DNA of 64,000 nucleotides, taken from assembly GCA_964350695.1 (NCBI GenBank), contig CAYGKM010000003.1, positions 88,275-152,274 on the forward strand, in the 5' to 3' direction. The notes under the pieces are model-generated. The model had not been told where the DNA came from, did not search any database, and saw nothing but the letters and a program-made list of their open reading frames with translations. Shown here piece after piece: positions 27,568 through 35,609 of this stretch; the stretch's first letter is position 1, and the number at the start of each line of letters is the position of its first letter. The position numbers and the translations under genes are program-made. Source of the stretch: TMED27 sp964350695. Lineage in GTDB: Bacteria; Pseudomonadota; Alphaproteobacteria; Micavibrionales; Micavibrionaceae.

Positions 27568-28056
27568 ATGCAAACTGAAGGCAACATCAAAGTTTATAAA
27601 GCAAATAAAGAGCTACAAACAAAAATCGGCACAGGCAAACTCGATGAAAAAATTGTCAAAAAATGCCAGGATGTCATGGATAATAATGACGTAGAATTTG
27701 CGCCGCTGGCGATGGAATATCTCGACAAACTCAAAGAGGCGATCGACAAAGCAAGCAATAAAGAACTGGAAACAAAAGAAGCCGTCGCCGCAATGACAGC
27801 CCCAGTTATGCAACTCAAAGCCAATGCCTCTACCTTTAAATACGGACTTATAGGCAATCTGGCCAACGTTATGCTCAGCTTCCTCGAAGGTGTAAAAGAA
27901 TTAGATAATGATGTCATATCTATTGTCGGCGCCCACCACCAAACGCTAAGCGCCATTGTCATGAAAAAGATGAAGGGCGATGGCGGCACCCATGGCCAGC
28001 AAATGGAAGCAGAGCTTAAAGGCGCCTGCGCCCGCTATTTCGCCAAACGCCGCTAA
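27568..28056 (+). CDS. Helical protein of unknown function next to the response regulator
   Basis: The 162-residue protein looks almost entirely alpha-helical, with no signal peptide or membrane segment. It contains the segment VISIVGAHHQTLSAIVMKK near residue 117, whose His pair invites comparison with phosphotransfer proteins, but I cannot assign a family. The ATG at 27568 has AGGAAGAAG just upstream. It is in the same orientation as the CheY-like gene and may form a two-gene unit with it, so a role in the same signalling path is plausible but inferred only from position. Confidence 0.7.
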   Translation: MQTEGNIKVYKANKELQTKIGTGKLDEKIVKKCQDVMDNNDVEFAPLAMEYLDKLKEAIDKASNKELETKEAVAAMTAPVMQLKANASTFKYGLIGNLANVMLSFLEGVKELDNDVISIVGAHHQTLSAIVMKKMKGDGGTHGQQMEAELKGACARYFAKRR

Positions 28057-28088
28057 TCCTTAGAATTTATTCCTAAACAATAGCCGCC

Positions 28089-29069
28089 TCAAGCCTGTTT
28101 ACGCGTCTTGAACAAAGACGCCGCTACCCCGACAAACAAAACCCCCACCGTAACGCCGAGCGACAAAAGCGGCGGGGTTTTCGCAATATCAAACATATCG
28201 GTAAAAAATATTTTTGAGCCAATGAAAACAAGAACGATCGCCAGCGCATATTTTAAATAAATAAACCGCTCGATCATCGCCGCCAACGCAAAATAAAGCG
28301 CGCGTAACCCTAAGATCGCAAAAATATTGCTCGTATAAACAATATACGGATCAAGCGTAATCGCAAAAATAGCCGGAATGGAATCAACCGCAAATATGAC
28401 ATCCGCAAACTCAATAATCACCAAGGCCAGAAAGAGCGGCGTGATATACAAAAGAACTTTTCCGCTCTTTGGATCAGTAGCGCGGACAAAGAATTTCTGC
28501 CCATGAAGCTCTTCCGAAATTCGAAAATGTTTTTGCATGAACTTTAATATAAAATTATCACTCAAATCATCTTCATGCTCATCGGCAAAAAGCATTTTGA
28601 TCCCTGTAAAAACAAGAAACGCCGCAAAAACATACAAAATCCATTCAAACTCATGAACAAGCGCCGCGCCGAACCCGATCATAACTCCGCGCAGGACAAT
28701 AACGCCGAGTATCCCCCAGAATAAAACGCGGTGCTGATAAAGACGCGGGATTTGAAAATATGCAAAAATCATCGCGATAACAAAAATATTATCCATCGCC
28801 AAGGTCTTCTCAACAACAAAGCCGGTAACATATTCAATGGCCTTTTGTTCACCAAGGCTCCACCAGATCCACCCCCCGAAGAGCAAGCCGACACTGATAT
28901 AAAACGCCGACATCCCCAAACTTTCGCGAATGCCAATCTCATGGTTCTTTCTATGAAAGACCCCAAGATCCAGAACAAGCAAAATCAAAACGACAGATAA
29001 AAACAGAAGCCACATCCAAATGGGCGTTTCTAAAAAACTGCCTGAAAGCAGTAAAAAAATATGATCCAT
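28089..29069 (-). CDS. TerC family integral membrane protein
   Basis: The 326-residue protein has about nine transmembrane segments and the TerC signatures EKTLAMDNIFVIAMIF and EFADVIFAVDSIPAI, with conserved acidic residues inside the membrane. TerC/Alx proteins export metal ions, notably manganese, and some help metallate secreted proteins. The E. coli homologue alx is controlled by a Mn/pH-sensing leader. A structured 5' region lies upstream here as well. It converges with the helical-protein gene. Confidence 0.9.
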   Translation of the reverse strand: MDHIFLLLSGSFLETPIWMWLLFLSVVLILLVLDLGVFHRKNHEIGIRESLGMSAFYISVGLLFGGWIWWSLGEQKAIEYVTGFVVEKTLAMDNIFVIAMIFAYFQIPRLYQHRVLFWGILGVIVLRGVMIGFGAALVHEFEWILYVFAAFLVFTGIKMLFADEHEDDLSDNFILKFMQKHFRISEELHGQKFFVRATDPKSGKVLLYITPLFLALVIIEFADVIFAVDSIPAIFAITLDPYIVYTSNIFAILGLRALYFALAAMIERFIYLKYALAIVLVFIGSKIFFTDMFDIAKTPPLLSLGVTVGVLFVGVAASLFKTRKQA

Positions 29070-29098
29070 GATAGCCCGTAATGGGTTGACGTTCTTAA

Positions 29099-29165
29099 CC
29101 TGTAAATTCAGGAGAACGGTACCGACATCGCATTTGAGGGCGCAAATGCCAGCGGGGCCCGGTAC
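29099..29165 (-). promoter_or_regulatory. Structured 5' leader upstream of terC, possible riboswitch
   Basis: Nested complementary arms are visible: GTACCG (29119-29124) with CGGTAC (29160-29165), GCATTTG (29130-29136) with CAAATGC (29143-29149), and CCTG (29099-29102) with CAGG (29109-29112). TerC genes elsewhere often carry yybP-ykoY manganese riboswitches, but I cannot match the conserved loop sequence of that class here. Confidence 0.35.
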
Positions 29166-29230
29166 ATTTTAAATATACGCCCTTTCATAGACGCCCACAA
29201 TCTAATCTTTAAAGACCGCCAAACGCCTAT

Positions 29231-29260
29231 AAAAAAGGCCGCATTTTGCGCGGCCTTTAA
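29231..29260 (-). terminator. Intrinsic terminator of serA
   Basis: AAAGGCCGC (29234-29242) pairs with GCGGCCTTT (29250-29258); on the minus strand it is followed by a T run, about 20 nt after the serA stop codon. Confidence 0.8.
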
Positions 29261-29277
29261 TTTCGGTATTCCTGAAT

Positions 29278-30861
29278 TTAAAAATTCAAACGCTTCGCAC
29301 TCGTGATCTGGCTTTGCGCTTTGATTTTTTCGAACACGTCATCACTCACCGGCGCATCCAGCGCAACAATACAAATCGCCCCTGATGTCTCATCCTTACG
29401 GCCAAGGCGGAAATCGGCGATATTCAGACCCTCTTTCCCAAGCAGCGTCCCCAAATCCCCGATCATACCGGGCTGGTCATTATTTCGAATGAACACCATA
29501 TTCGGCGAAAGCGCCACCTCGATCGGCACGCCTTCAATATTCACAATGCGCGGTTCTTTGCCCGTGAACAAAGTCCCCGTTACATTGCGCACGCGCTCTT
29601 CGCTCGTAACAATCACATTGATCATAGAACGCCAGTTTTTGCTCTCGTCATTATAACTCTGCTTCAGCTCAATCCCGCGGCTTTGTGCGATTTGCATCGC
29701 ATTCACCATGTTCACACTATCCATCTGCTGCCCTAAAAGCGTCGCCAGCAATGTCGATGTGATCGGATCAGTATTGAGACCCGTAATCGTGCCTTCATAT
29801 TCGATCTCGATTTTCTTGATCGCCGTATTGCTGATCTGCCCTGCGAAACGGCCCAATTGCTCGGCAAGCTTCAAATAAGGCTTCAGCTTCGGTGCATCTT
29901 CCGCAGAAATAGACGCCATGTTCAGCGCATTCATCACCGCGCCGTTCACAAGATAATCAGACATCTGCTCCGCCACCTGAAGCGCAACATTGACCTGCGC
30001 CTCGCTCGTCGCTGCTCCCAAATGCGGCGTACACACCACATTTTCATGCCCAAACAAAACATTCTCCGTCGCAGGCTCTTTTTCAAAAACATCCAACGCC
30101 GCGCCTGCAACCTTGCCGCTATCAAGCGCTTCTTTCAAATCGGCTTCGTTTATAATTCCGCCGCGCGCACAGTTAATAATCCGCACGCCGTCTTTCATCT
30201 TCGCAATGTTTTCCTTACGGATAAGATTGGCAGTTTTCTCGTTTTTAGGCACATGGATTGTGATAAAATCAGCCTCGGCAAACAGCTCGTCCAGCTCAAC
30301 CTTCTTCACGCCAAGATCGGCCGCGCGCTCTTCCGTCAAAAACGGGTCAAACGCAATCACATGCATTTTAAGACCAACGCCGCGCGTCGCCGCAATGCCG
30401 CCAATATTCCCGCATCCGATAACGCCGAGCGTCTTATTATAAAGCTCCACACCCATAAAACGTTTCTTCTCCCACTTGCCAGCATGCGTAGATTCATTGG
30501 CCTGCGGAATTTGTCGCGCCAACGCAAACATCATCGCAATCGCGTGCTCAGCCGTGGTTATAGAGTTTCCGAACGGTGTGTTCATCACCACAATGCCGGC
30601 CTCGGTTGCCGCCGGAATATCCACATTATCAACGCCGATCCCTGCACGACCAATCACTTTGAGCTTCTTGCCCTTGGCAATCATCTCCGCGGTAACAGTG
30701 GTGGCAGAGCGAATAGCAATGCCGTCATATTGATCAATAATCGCGAGTTGTTCTTCCGGCGAAAGGCCAGGCTTAAAATCGACTTCGCAGCCGTTCTTTT
30801 CAAAAATTTCAATGGCAAGGGGATCCAGCTTATCGCTGATAAGGACTTTAGGCTTCGACAT
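29278..30861 (-). CDS. serA: D-3-phosphoglycerate dehydrogenase (long form)
   Basis: This enzyme catalyses the first step of L-serine synthesis, oxidation of 3-phosphoglycerate with NAD. The protein of 527 residues is the long type: nucleotide-binding motif GVIGCGNIGG, catalytic segment of the D-2-hydroxyacid dehydrogenases (INCARGGIINEADL, and His in CTPHLGAAT), an allosteric substrate-binding domain, and a C-terminal ACT domain (FIRNNDQPGMIGDLGTLL) that usually binds serine for feedback control. Two ATGs are adjacent (30864 and 30861); GGAG is better spaced for the second. serC and serB lie within 5 kb, so the pathway is complete in the window. Confidence 0.96.
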   Translation of the reverse strand: MSKPKVLISDKLDPLAIEIFEKNGCEVDFKPGLSPEEQLAIIDQYDGIAIRSATTVTAEMIAKGKKLKVIGRAGIGVDNVDIPAATEAGIVVMNTPFGNSITTAEHAIAMMFALARQIPQANESTHAGKWEKKRFMGVELYNKTLGVIGCGNIGGIAATRGVGLKMHVIAFDPFLTEERAADLGVKKVELDELFAEADFITIHVPKNEKTANLIRKENIAKMKDGVRIINCARGGIINEADLKEALDSGKVAGAALDVFEKEPATENVLFGHENVVCTPHLGAATSEAQVNVALQVAEQMSDYLVNGAVMNALNMASISAEDAPKLKPYLKLAEQLGRFAGQISNTAIKKIEIEYEGTITGLNTDPITSTLLATLLGQQMDSVNMVNAMQIAQSRGIELKQSYNDESKNWRSMINVIVTSEERVRNVTGTLFTGKEPRIVNIEGVPIEVALSPNMVFIRNNDQPGMIGDLGTLLGKEGLNIADFRLGRKDETSGAICIVALDAPVSDDVFEKIKAQSQITSAKRLNF

Positions 30862-30939
30862 CATTTTCTCCTAATTTTGTCTTGTTTAGGTAAACAGGCC
30901 TAAAGCAATATCACGTCCATATCGGAAGTAAAGAGAGAA

Positions 30940-31003
30940 AAACCGGACCAGCATTTCGGACTAAGTCCGCTTTTTTGGGAATTTGAAGACTGTTAGTCCG
31001 CTT
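30940..31003 (-). promoter_or_regulatory. serA leader with competing complementary segments
   Basis: On the minus strand the leader holds GCGGAC near 31000, then CGGAC-TTA-GTCCG (30957-30969), then GGTCCGG followed by a T run (near 30945). The CGGAC and GTCCG segments can pair in alternative ways, one of them a terminator-like hairpin ahead of serA. Stems are only about 5 bp, so this is a weak attenuator candidate. Confidence 0.3.
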
Positions 31004-31019
31004 CACAGACAGCATAACT

Positions 31020-31048
31020 ATTATAGGAATTTATTCATATAATAGCAA
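31020..31048 (-). promoter_or_regulatory. Predicted serA promoter
   Basis: On the minus strand TTGCTA (31043-31048) and a perfect TATAAT (31020-31025) are spaced by 17 bp. A start site near 31013 gives a leader of about 150 nt before serA. Confidence 0.6.
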
Positions 31049-31093
31049 CAAGGTTTTTCTTTTAATTGTTTTCATAATATTGTATAACTTCGT

Positions 31094-32359
31094 ATGCATA
31101 AACCAATCAAAAAAGCGGCATTCCTTGTTATCTCCGCGGTAAACCCCCAAAGCCAAGAGCGTGAATATCTTTTCATGCATACAAGCGCAGACTCCGTCAA
31201 TCCAGGGAAAATCGCAATTTTCGGCGGCGAAGTCGAAGAAGATGAAACAATTATCGAGGGTTTGCACCGCGAACTCATGGAAGAAATTTCCACCAAGGGC
31301 GCAAAACAATTAATTGCCGCATTAACAACAACCAAGCCGCGCATCGTGCACCGAGAAACTCTAGAAATAGACACCAGCCAGCCAGGCAGGGAGCACTGGC
31401 ATAATTCTTCTAATTATATATATGGCGTTGATATCCCGCATAAGGAGCTGAAGAGGCTAGCTGAGCAATCTGATGAGACAAACTGCGACGAGGTCGGCGG
31501 AACAGAAATCATCTCCCAAAACGAATTAACGCGGCGCATAAAAGAGGGATCTTTAAACCTGCGCTATGACTTTGAACTGCAGGGTTTAGAAAAAGAAATA
31601 GTTATAAGACAAAACGCCGATAGATTTAAAGCGCGCGTGCTCGCAGTGTGTGAAGTTCTCAAAAAATACGGGATTGATACAGAAATTAAACTCGATGACA
31701 GCGTTGATCTTTTCTTCCGACGCACAGGCTTTCAATCAAACTTTTTAGACTCAGCAGGCTTTTATCATGAAGCCGCAGGACATATTGGCGGATGCGCCAC
31801 CACCGGCACTATTACCGATGAAGGCCGCGCGGCAATCGCAGAAGCCATATTTTGCGGCGATAAAAGCTATGACAGCTTAGCGTATAACCAACACGATCGG
31901 TATGCCGATGAGTTTGACGCACCAATCAAAAAAATCCGCCTTACACCGAAATTTGATGCCTTTATAGAACACAGAATAAAAACCGCAGCAGACTATTTAG
32001 AAATACAAAAAAACTATCTGCTGCGGGTCTTTAAGGACGGTCAAAGCTATTACCCACCGGAAGAGCAAATAAAGAGAGACCGGATCGATAGACAATCACA
32101 AGAGTCTGTATTAAGCGTTGAAGATAAACAGGCACTTATTGAAAGAGTGAGCAGACAAAATGAGTTTTTCTTAAAACTTACAGGGGGCAGGCCCCTAGAA
32201 GGCTTCCTGATTGAAAGCTTAAAAACCCTCCCGACCGCATTTTTAGGGGTTGCACAAACAAACGAGCAAAACCCAGAGATGGAAGCCTTCGCCGCAATAC
32301 CCGAAGACGTGATGGACGCGATAGAAACGCAAATCTACACTCTGGATATGGCCGCTTAA
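31094..32359 (+). CDS. Nudix hydrolase domain fused to an unrecognised C-terminal region
   Basis: The 421-residue protein starts with a Nudix fold (residues 1-170). Its Nudix box (residues 44-66) keeps G-x5-E-x7-REL-x-EE, but the final Gly is Ser. It should therefore bind a metal and cleave a nucleoside-diphosphate-linked substrate, though the variant ending adds doubt. The remaining 250 residues contain no domain I recognise and include a His/Cys-rich patch (FYHEAAGHIGGCATTG, near residue 220) and acidic helices. No Shine-Dalgarno sequence precedes the ATG. It overlaps the convergent serC by 4 bp. A serine-related function is not implied; it reads divergently from serA. Confidence 0.8.
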   Translation: MHKPIKKAAFLVISAVNPQSQEREYLFMHTSADSVNPGKIAIFGGEVEEDETIIEGLHRELMEEISTKGAKQLIAALTTTKPRIVHRETLEIDTSQPGREHWHNSSNYIYGVDIPHKELKRLAEQSDETNCDEVGGTEIISQNELTRRIKEGSLNLRYDFELQGLEKEIVIRQNADRFKARVLAVCEVLKKYGIDTEIKLDDSVDLFFRRTGFQSNFLDSAGFYHEAAGHIGGCATTGTITDEGRAAIAEAIFCGDKSYDSLAYNQHDRYADEFDAPIKKIRLTPKFDAFIEHRIKTAADYLEIQKNYLLRVFKDGQSYYPPEEQIKRDRIDRQSQESVLSVEDKQALIERVSRQNEFFLKLTGGRPLEGFLIESLKTLPTAFLGVAQTNEQNPEMEAFAAIPEDVMDAIETQIYTLDMAA

Positions 32360-33525
32360 GCCGCCTTCGCCGCCGCCTGCATTTTCGCGACTTCAAACGC
32401 CCAGCCAACCCAAGGCATCAACGCTTCTACGTCCCCGCCCTGCACAGTCGCGCCGCACCAAATGCGAAGACCCGCAGGCGCGTCGCGATATCCGGCGATA
32501 TCATAGGCCGCATTTTCTTCATCCAGCAATTTACACATCGCCTTGATAAACGCGGTTTTGTCATCACCTGATAGCCCTTCAAACCACTCATCCGTGATCT
32601 TCAAACACACAGATGTGCGTGAGCGAATGGAGATGTCTTCGGCCAAAAATTCAAAGCCCTCAGTTTTATTCACCCAATTCTCAACGGCCTTATAGTTTTC
32701 TTCGCAGCGCGCAATCGTCGTGCGAAGCCCACCAATATTTTGAACCCATCCAAGCGCGTCCAAACAATCCGCAACCGCCAGCATAGACGGCGTGTTGATC
32801 GTCGCGCCTTCAAAGATAGAGGCGTTCAATTCGCCCTTCTTCGTCAGGCGGAAAATCTTCGGCAATGGGCGATCAGGCGTAAAACTCTCAAGGCGCTCAA
32901 CCGCGCGCGGAGACAAAACAAGCATCCCGTGCGCCGCTTCGCCGCCCAAAACTTTCTGCCATGACCATGTCACCACATCCAATTTGTCCCAAGGCATGTC
33001 ATACGCAAACACCGCCGAGGTCGCATCACAGAAGGTTAAACCTTCGCGCTCTGCCGAAATCCAATCGCCATTCGGCACGCGCACGCCCGAGGTCGTGCCG
33101 TTCCACGCGAAAACAGTATCATTGGCGGGATCCGCCTTAGAAAGATCCGCAATCTCGCCATAAGGCGCTTCATATGTGTTCACGTTCTCAAGTTTAAGCT
33201 CTTTGGTAATGTCCTTAAGCCAATCACCGGAAAACGCTTCCCACGCAAACACATCAACGCCGCGCGCGCCAAGCATGCTCCACATCGCGCCCTCAAAAGC
33301 GCCCGTATCAGAAGCTGGTACAATGCCGACAACATAATCATCGGGAATGCCTAAAATTGCCTTTTGCTTATCGATACAGTCTTTAAGCTGCGCTTTCAGC
33401 GGTCCGGCGCGGTGAGAGCGCCCTAGCATTGCATGCGAAAGGTTTTCAAAGCTCCAGCCCGGGCGCTTGGCGCAAGGTCCGGAAGAAAAACAGGGATTTT
33501 TAGGCTTAACACTTGGCTTTTGCAT
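32356..33525 (-). CDS. serC: Phosphoserine aminotransferase
   Basis: This PLP enzyme converts 3-phosphohydroxypyruvate to phosphoserine, step two of serine synthesis, and also acts in pyridoxal phosphate synthesis in many bacteria. The 389-residue protein begins MQKPSVKPKNPCFSSGPCAK, the typical start of the alphaproteobacterial/eukaryote-like SerC branch. The PLP-binding Lys is in SWQKVLGGEAAHGM. I chose the ATG at 33525; the open frame extends about 60 codons upstream, but that extension is not homologous-looking. It is divergent from serB and shares a short promoter gap with it. Confidence 0.94.
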   Translation of the reverse strand: MQKPSVKPKNPCFSSGPCAKRPGWSFENLSHAMLGRSHRAGPLKAQLKDCIDKQKAILGIPDDYVVGIVPASDTGAFEGAMWSMLGARGVDVFAWEAFSGDWLKDITKELKLENVNTYEAPYGEIADLSKADPANDTVFAWNGTTSGVRVPNGDWISAEREGLTFCDATSAVFAYDMPWDKLDVVTWSWQKVLGGEAAHGMLVLSPRAVERLESFTPDRPLPKIFRLTKKGELNASIFEGATINTPSMLAVADCLDALGWVQNIGGLRTTIARCEENYKAVENWVNKTEGFEFLAEDISIRSRTSVCLKITDEWFEGLSGDDKTAFIKAMCKLLDEENAAYDIAGYRDAPAGLRIWCGATVQGGDVEALMPWVGWAFEVAKMQAAAKAA

Positions 33526-33634
33526 GGTTTTGAGACACCTTTGTTTATGACTGCTAAGCGATAAGAAATTCTTCTCTCGCTGTCCAGTATTAATTTTGCA
33601 CCGACTCCTCATAATGAAAAGGTCTAAAAATTTT

Positions 33635-34543
33635 ATGAGCACTGTTCTGACATTAGTGGCCTCAAAACGGGAATTTCCAATCGACGAGGAAGTCATTAAA
33701 GGCGTGATCAAAATCCTCGGGTTTTATAACATCATGCCGACATGCCAGCCCGTCTGGCTCAAAAAATCAATGGCCGCCGATATCGGCCTAAGCGATTCCG
33801 GTGACCGTAGACTGATCTCGCATCTCCATGAATATCTGGAAAACAAAAAAATCGATGTGTTCGTTATGCCGATTGAAAAAAGACGCAAGAAACTGCTGAT
33901 TGCGGATATGGATTCCACAATCGTGGCGGGCGAAACCCTCGACGATCTGGCCGAACATGCAGGGCTGAAAGATAAAATTTCGGAAATCACCACAAGAGCG
34001 ATGAACGGCGAGCTGGACTTTCACGAAGCCATCAAAGAACGCGTCGGACTTTTAAAAGGCCTTGAGGTCTCCGCCATCCAAGAAACGCTGGATAAAATGG
34101 AAACCAACCCCGGCGCATATACTTTTATCAAGACCCTCAAAATGAACGGTACAGCCTGTATTTTGGTATCGGGCGGCTTCACCGCCTTCACCGAGGTCGT
34201 CGCCAAAAACCTTGGTTTCACAAACCACCACGGCAACGTGCTGATGATTGAACACGGCAAGCTGACCGGCAAAGTGCAGATGCCCATTCAGGACAAAGAT
34301 TCAAAAGTGCAGTTTTTAAGGTTTTATGCTGAAAAATATAAACTCAAACTTGAAGACTGCATGGCCATAGGCGACGGCGCAAACGATCTTCCTATGCTGC
34401 AAAAAGCGGGCCTCGGCATTGGCTATAAACCCAAACCCACCGTCGCGGAAAAAATCGACAATGTCATTTTACATGGCGACCTGACAGCCGCCCTTTACGC
34501 CCAAGGCTATATCGCCCAGGCCTTCGAACATGAAAAAACATAG
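33635..34543 (+). CDS. serB: Phosphoserine phosphatase
   Basis: This enzyme hydrolyses phosphoserine to L-serine, the last step of the pathway. The 302-residue protein has an N-terminal ACT-like region (residues 1-80) and a HAD domain with the nucleophile motif DMDST (from Asp91), the SGGFTAF loop, and the metal-binding GDGANDLPM. The ATG at 33635 gives the usual start before the ACT-like region; AAAGG lies upstream with a long spacer. It is transcribed divergently from serC, so serA, serB and serC are clustered but not in one operon. Confidence 0.95.
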   Translation: MSTVLTLVASKREFPIDEEVIKGVIKILGFYNIMPTCQPVWLKKSMAADIGLSDSGDRRLISHLHEYLENKKIDVFVMPIEKRRKKLLIADMDSTIVAGETLDDLAEHAGLKDKISEITTRAMNGELDFHEAIKERVGLLKGLEVSAIQETLDKMETNPGAYTFIKTLKMNGTACILVSGGFTAFTEVVAKNLGFTNHHGNVLMIEHGKLTGKVQMPIQDKDSKVQFLRFYAEKYKLKLEDCMAIGDGANDLPMLQKAGLGIGYKPKPTVAEKIDNVILHGDLTAALYAQGYIAQAFEHEKT

Positions 34544-34578
34544 GCAAAGAAAGAAAATCTTAACACTCTGGAGCTATG

Positions 34579-34597
34579 CTCAAGCTTGAGGTATACT
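34579..34597 (+). promoter_or_regulatory. Promoter-like element with 12-bp palindrome before the AAA+ gene
   Basis: A perfect palindrome CTCAAGCTTGAG (34579-34590) abuts TATACT (34592-34597), a good -10 box. No strong -35 is present, so the palindrome may bind an activator or repressor. Confidence 0.4.
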
Positions 34598-34649
34598 ATT
34601 CACACTGTGTTTCGCAATTCATTTATAACAACAAAATCAAGAGTTTATC

Positions 34650-35606
34650 ATGTCTGAACAATGGGCGTATAGCGTAACGGACGAAGAGCTGGAAGAGCTC
34701 TTCCGCAAGTACTGTACGGATTTCACAATGCTGGCCCGCCAAGGCCGCTATGGCCCGATCACAGGTCGTGACAAGGAAATTGACGAAACCATCCTGATCC
34801 TACTGCAAAAAGGGCGTAAAAACGCCTGTCTTCTCGCCCCTGCCGGTGTGGGTAAAACCGCGATGGTTGTTGGCCTCGCGCAGCGCGTTGCCGAAGACGA
34901 TGTGCCGGATTATCTGCTTGATTGCCGCGTGCTTGAACTCGATATGGCGCGCATGGCCGCCGGAACAAACGGCCCTGCCGATTTCCAAGAACGCTTCATT
35001 CCAATTTGTAAGGGCGTAGCCGAACGCTACCACAACCCTGAAAACCCGCGTATCATCCTCTTCCTCGATGAGATCCACCAAATCATGCCCAATTGTGAGG
35101 GCAGCGCCTATAAAGGCCTTTCCGATGTGATGAAACCATATCTCACCGCCGGAGACTTGATGGTGCTGGGCGCAACAACGCTCGACGAATTCCGTATGTA
35201 TATCTCGGAAGATCCTGCGCTGGAACGTCGTTTCCAAAAAGTATTCTTGAGCGTGCCGAACAAACTCGAGACCTATAACATCTTGAAAGCGCTGCGCCCA
35301 AGCCACGAAAAACACCACGGCGTAACAATCTCGAACAACAACCTGATGAATATCGTCCATCTGACCGACGAACATATGCGCCGTAGAAACCAACCCGATA
35401 AATCCATCATCACAATGGACGCCGCGATGGCCTATCACGTCAAAACCCACGGCAAAAACCAAGAGGTCACTCTGGATTCCATCTATTACATGGTGGGCCG
35501 TGAAACGGGGCTAAACAAACAAGCGCTGCATGATGAAAAGAAAGTCGTGCGGATCATGAAAGAAGTCGAGACCATTGAGGGCGAAGGCTACACCTATCAG
35601 ATTTAA
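34650..35606 (+). CDS. Stand-alone ClpA/ClpB D1-type AAA+ ATPase lacking the pore-loop tyrosine
   Basis: The 318-residue protein aligns by eye with one module of ClpA/ClpB, the D1 AAA+ domain. It has the pre-sensor TMLARQGRYGPITGRDKEI, Walker A APAGVGKT (63-70), Walker B IILFLDEIH (135-143), the sensor GATTLDEFRMYI and the Arg finger in PALERRF, then the small helical domain. The N-domain, middle domain and D2 are absent. The pore loop, KYRG in ClpB, reads TNGP here (GTNGPADFQER), so the aromatic residue that grips substrate is missing. It may remodel a specific partner rather than unfold chains. It is monocistronic in appearance, facing rsmC; the partner is unknown. Confidence 0.85.
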   Translation: MSEQWAYSVTDEELEELFRKYCTDFTMLARQGRYGPITGRDKEIDETILILLQKGRKNACLLAPAGVGKTAMVVGLAQRVAEDDVPDYLLDCRVLELDMARMAAGTNGPADFQERFIPICKGVAERYHNPENPRIILFLDEIHQIMPNCEGSAYKGLSDVMKPYLTAGDLMVLGATTLDEFRMYISEDPALERRFQKVFLSVPNKLETYNILKALRPSHEKHHGVTISNNNLMNIVHLTDEHMRRRNQPDKSIITMDAAMAYHVKTHGKNQEVTLDSIYYMVGRETGLNKQALHDEKKVVRIMKEVETIEGEGYTYQI

Positions 35607-35609
35607 GCC

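Noticed and set aside
33526..33711. N-terminal extension of serC
   Set aside because: The extension overlaps the serB promoter region and is not like the family; the ATG at 33525 gives the typical SerC start.
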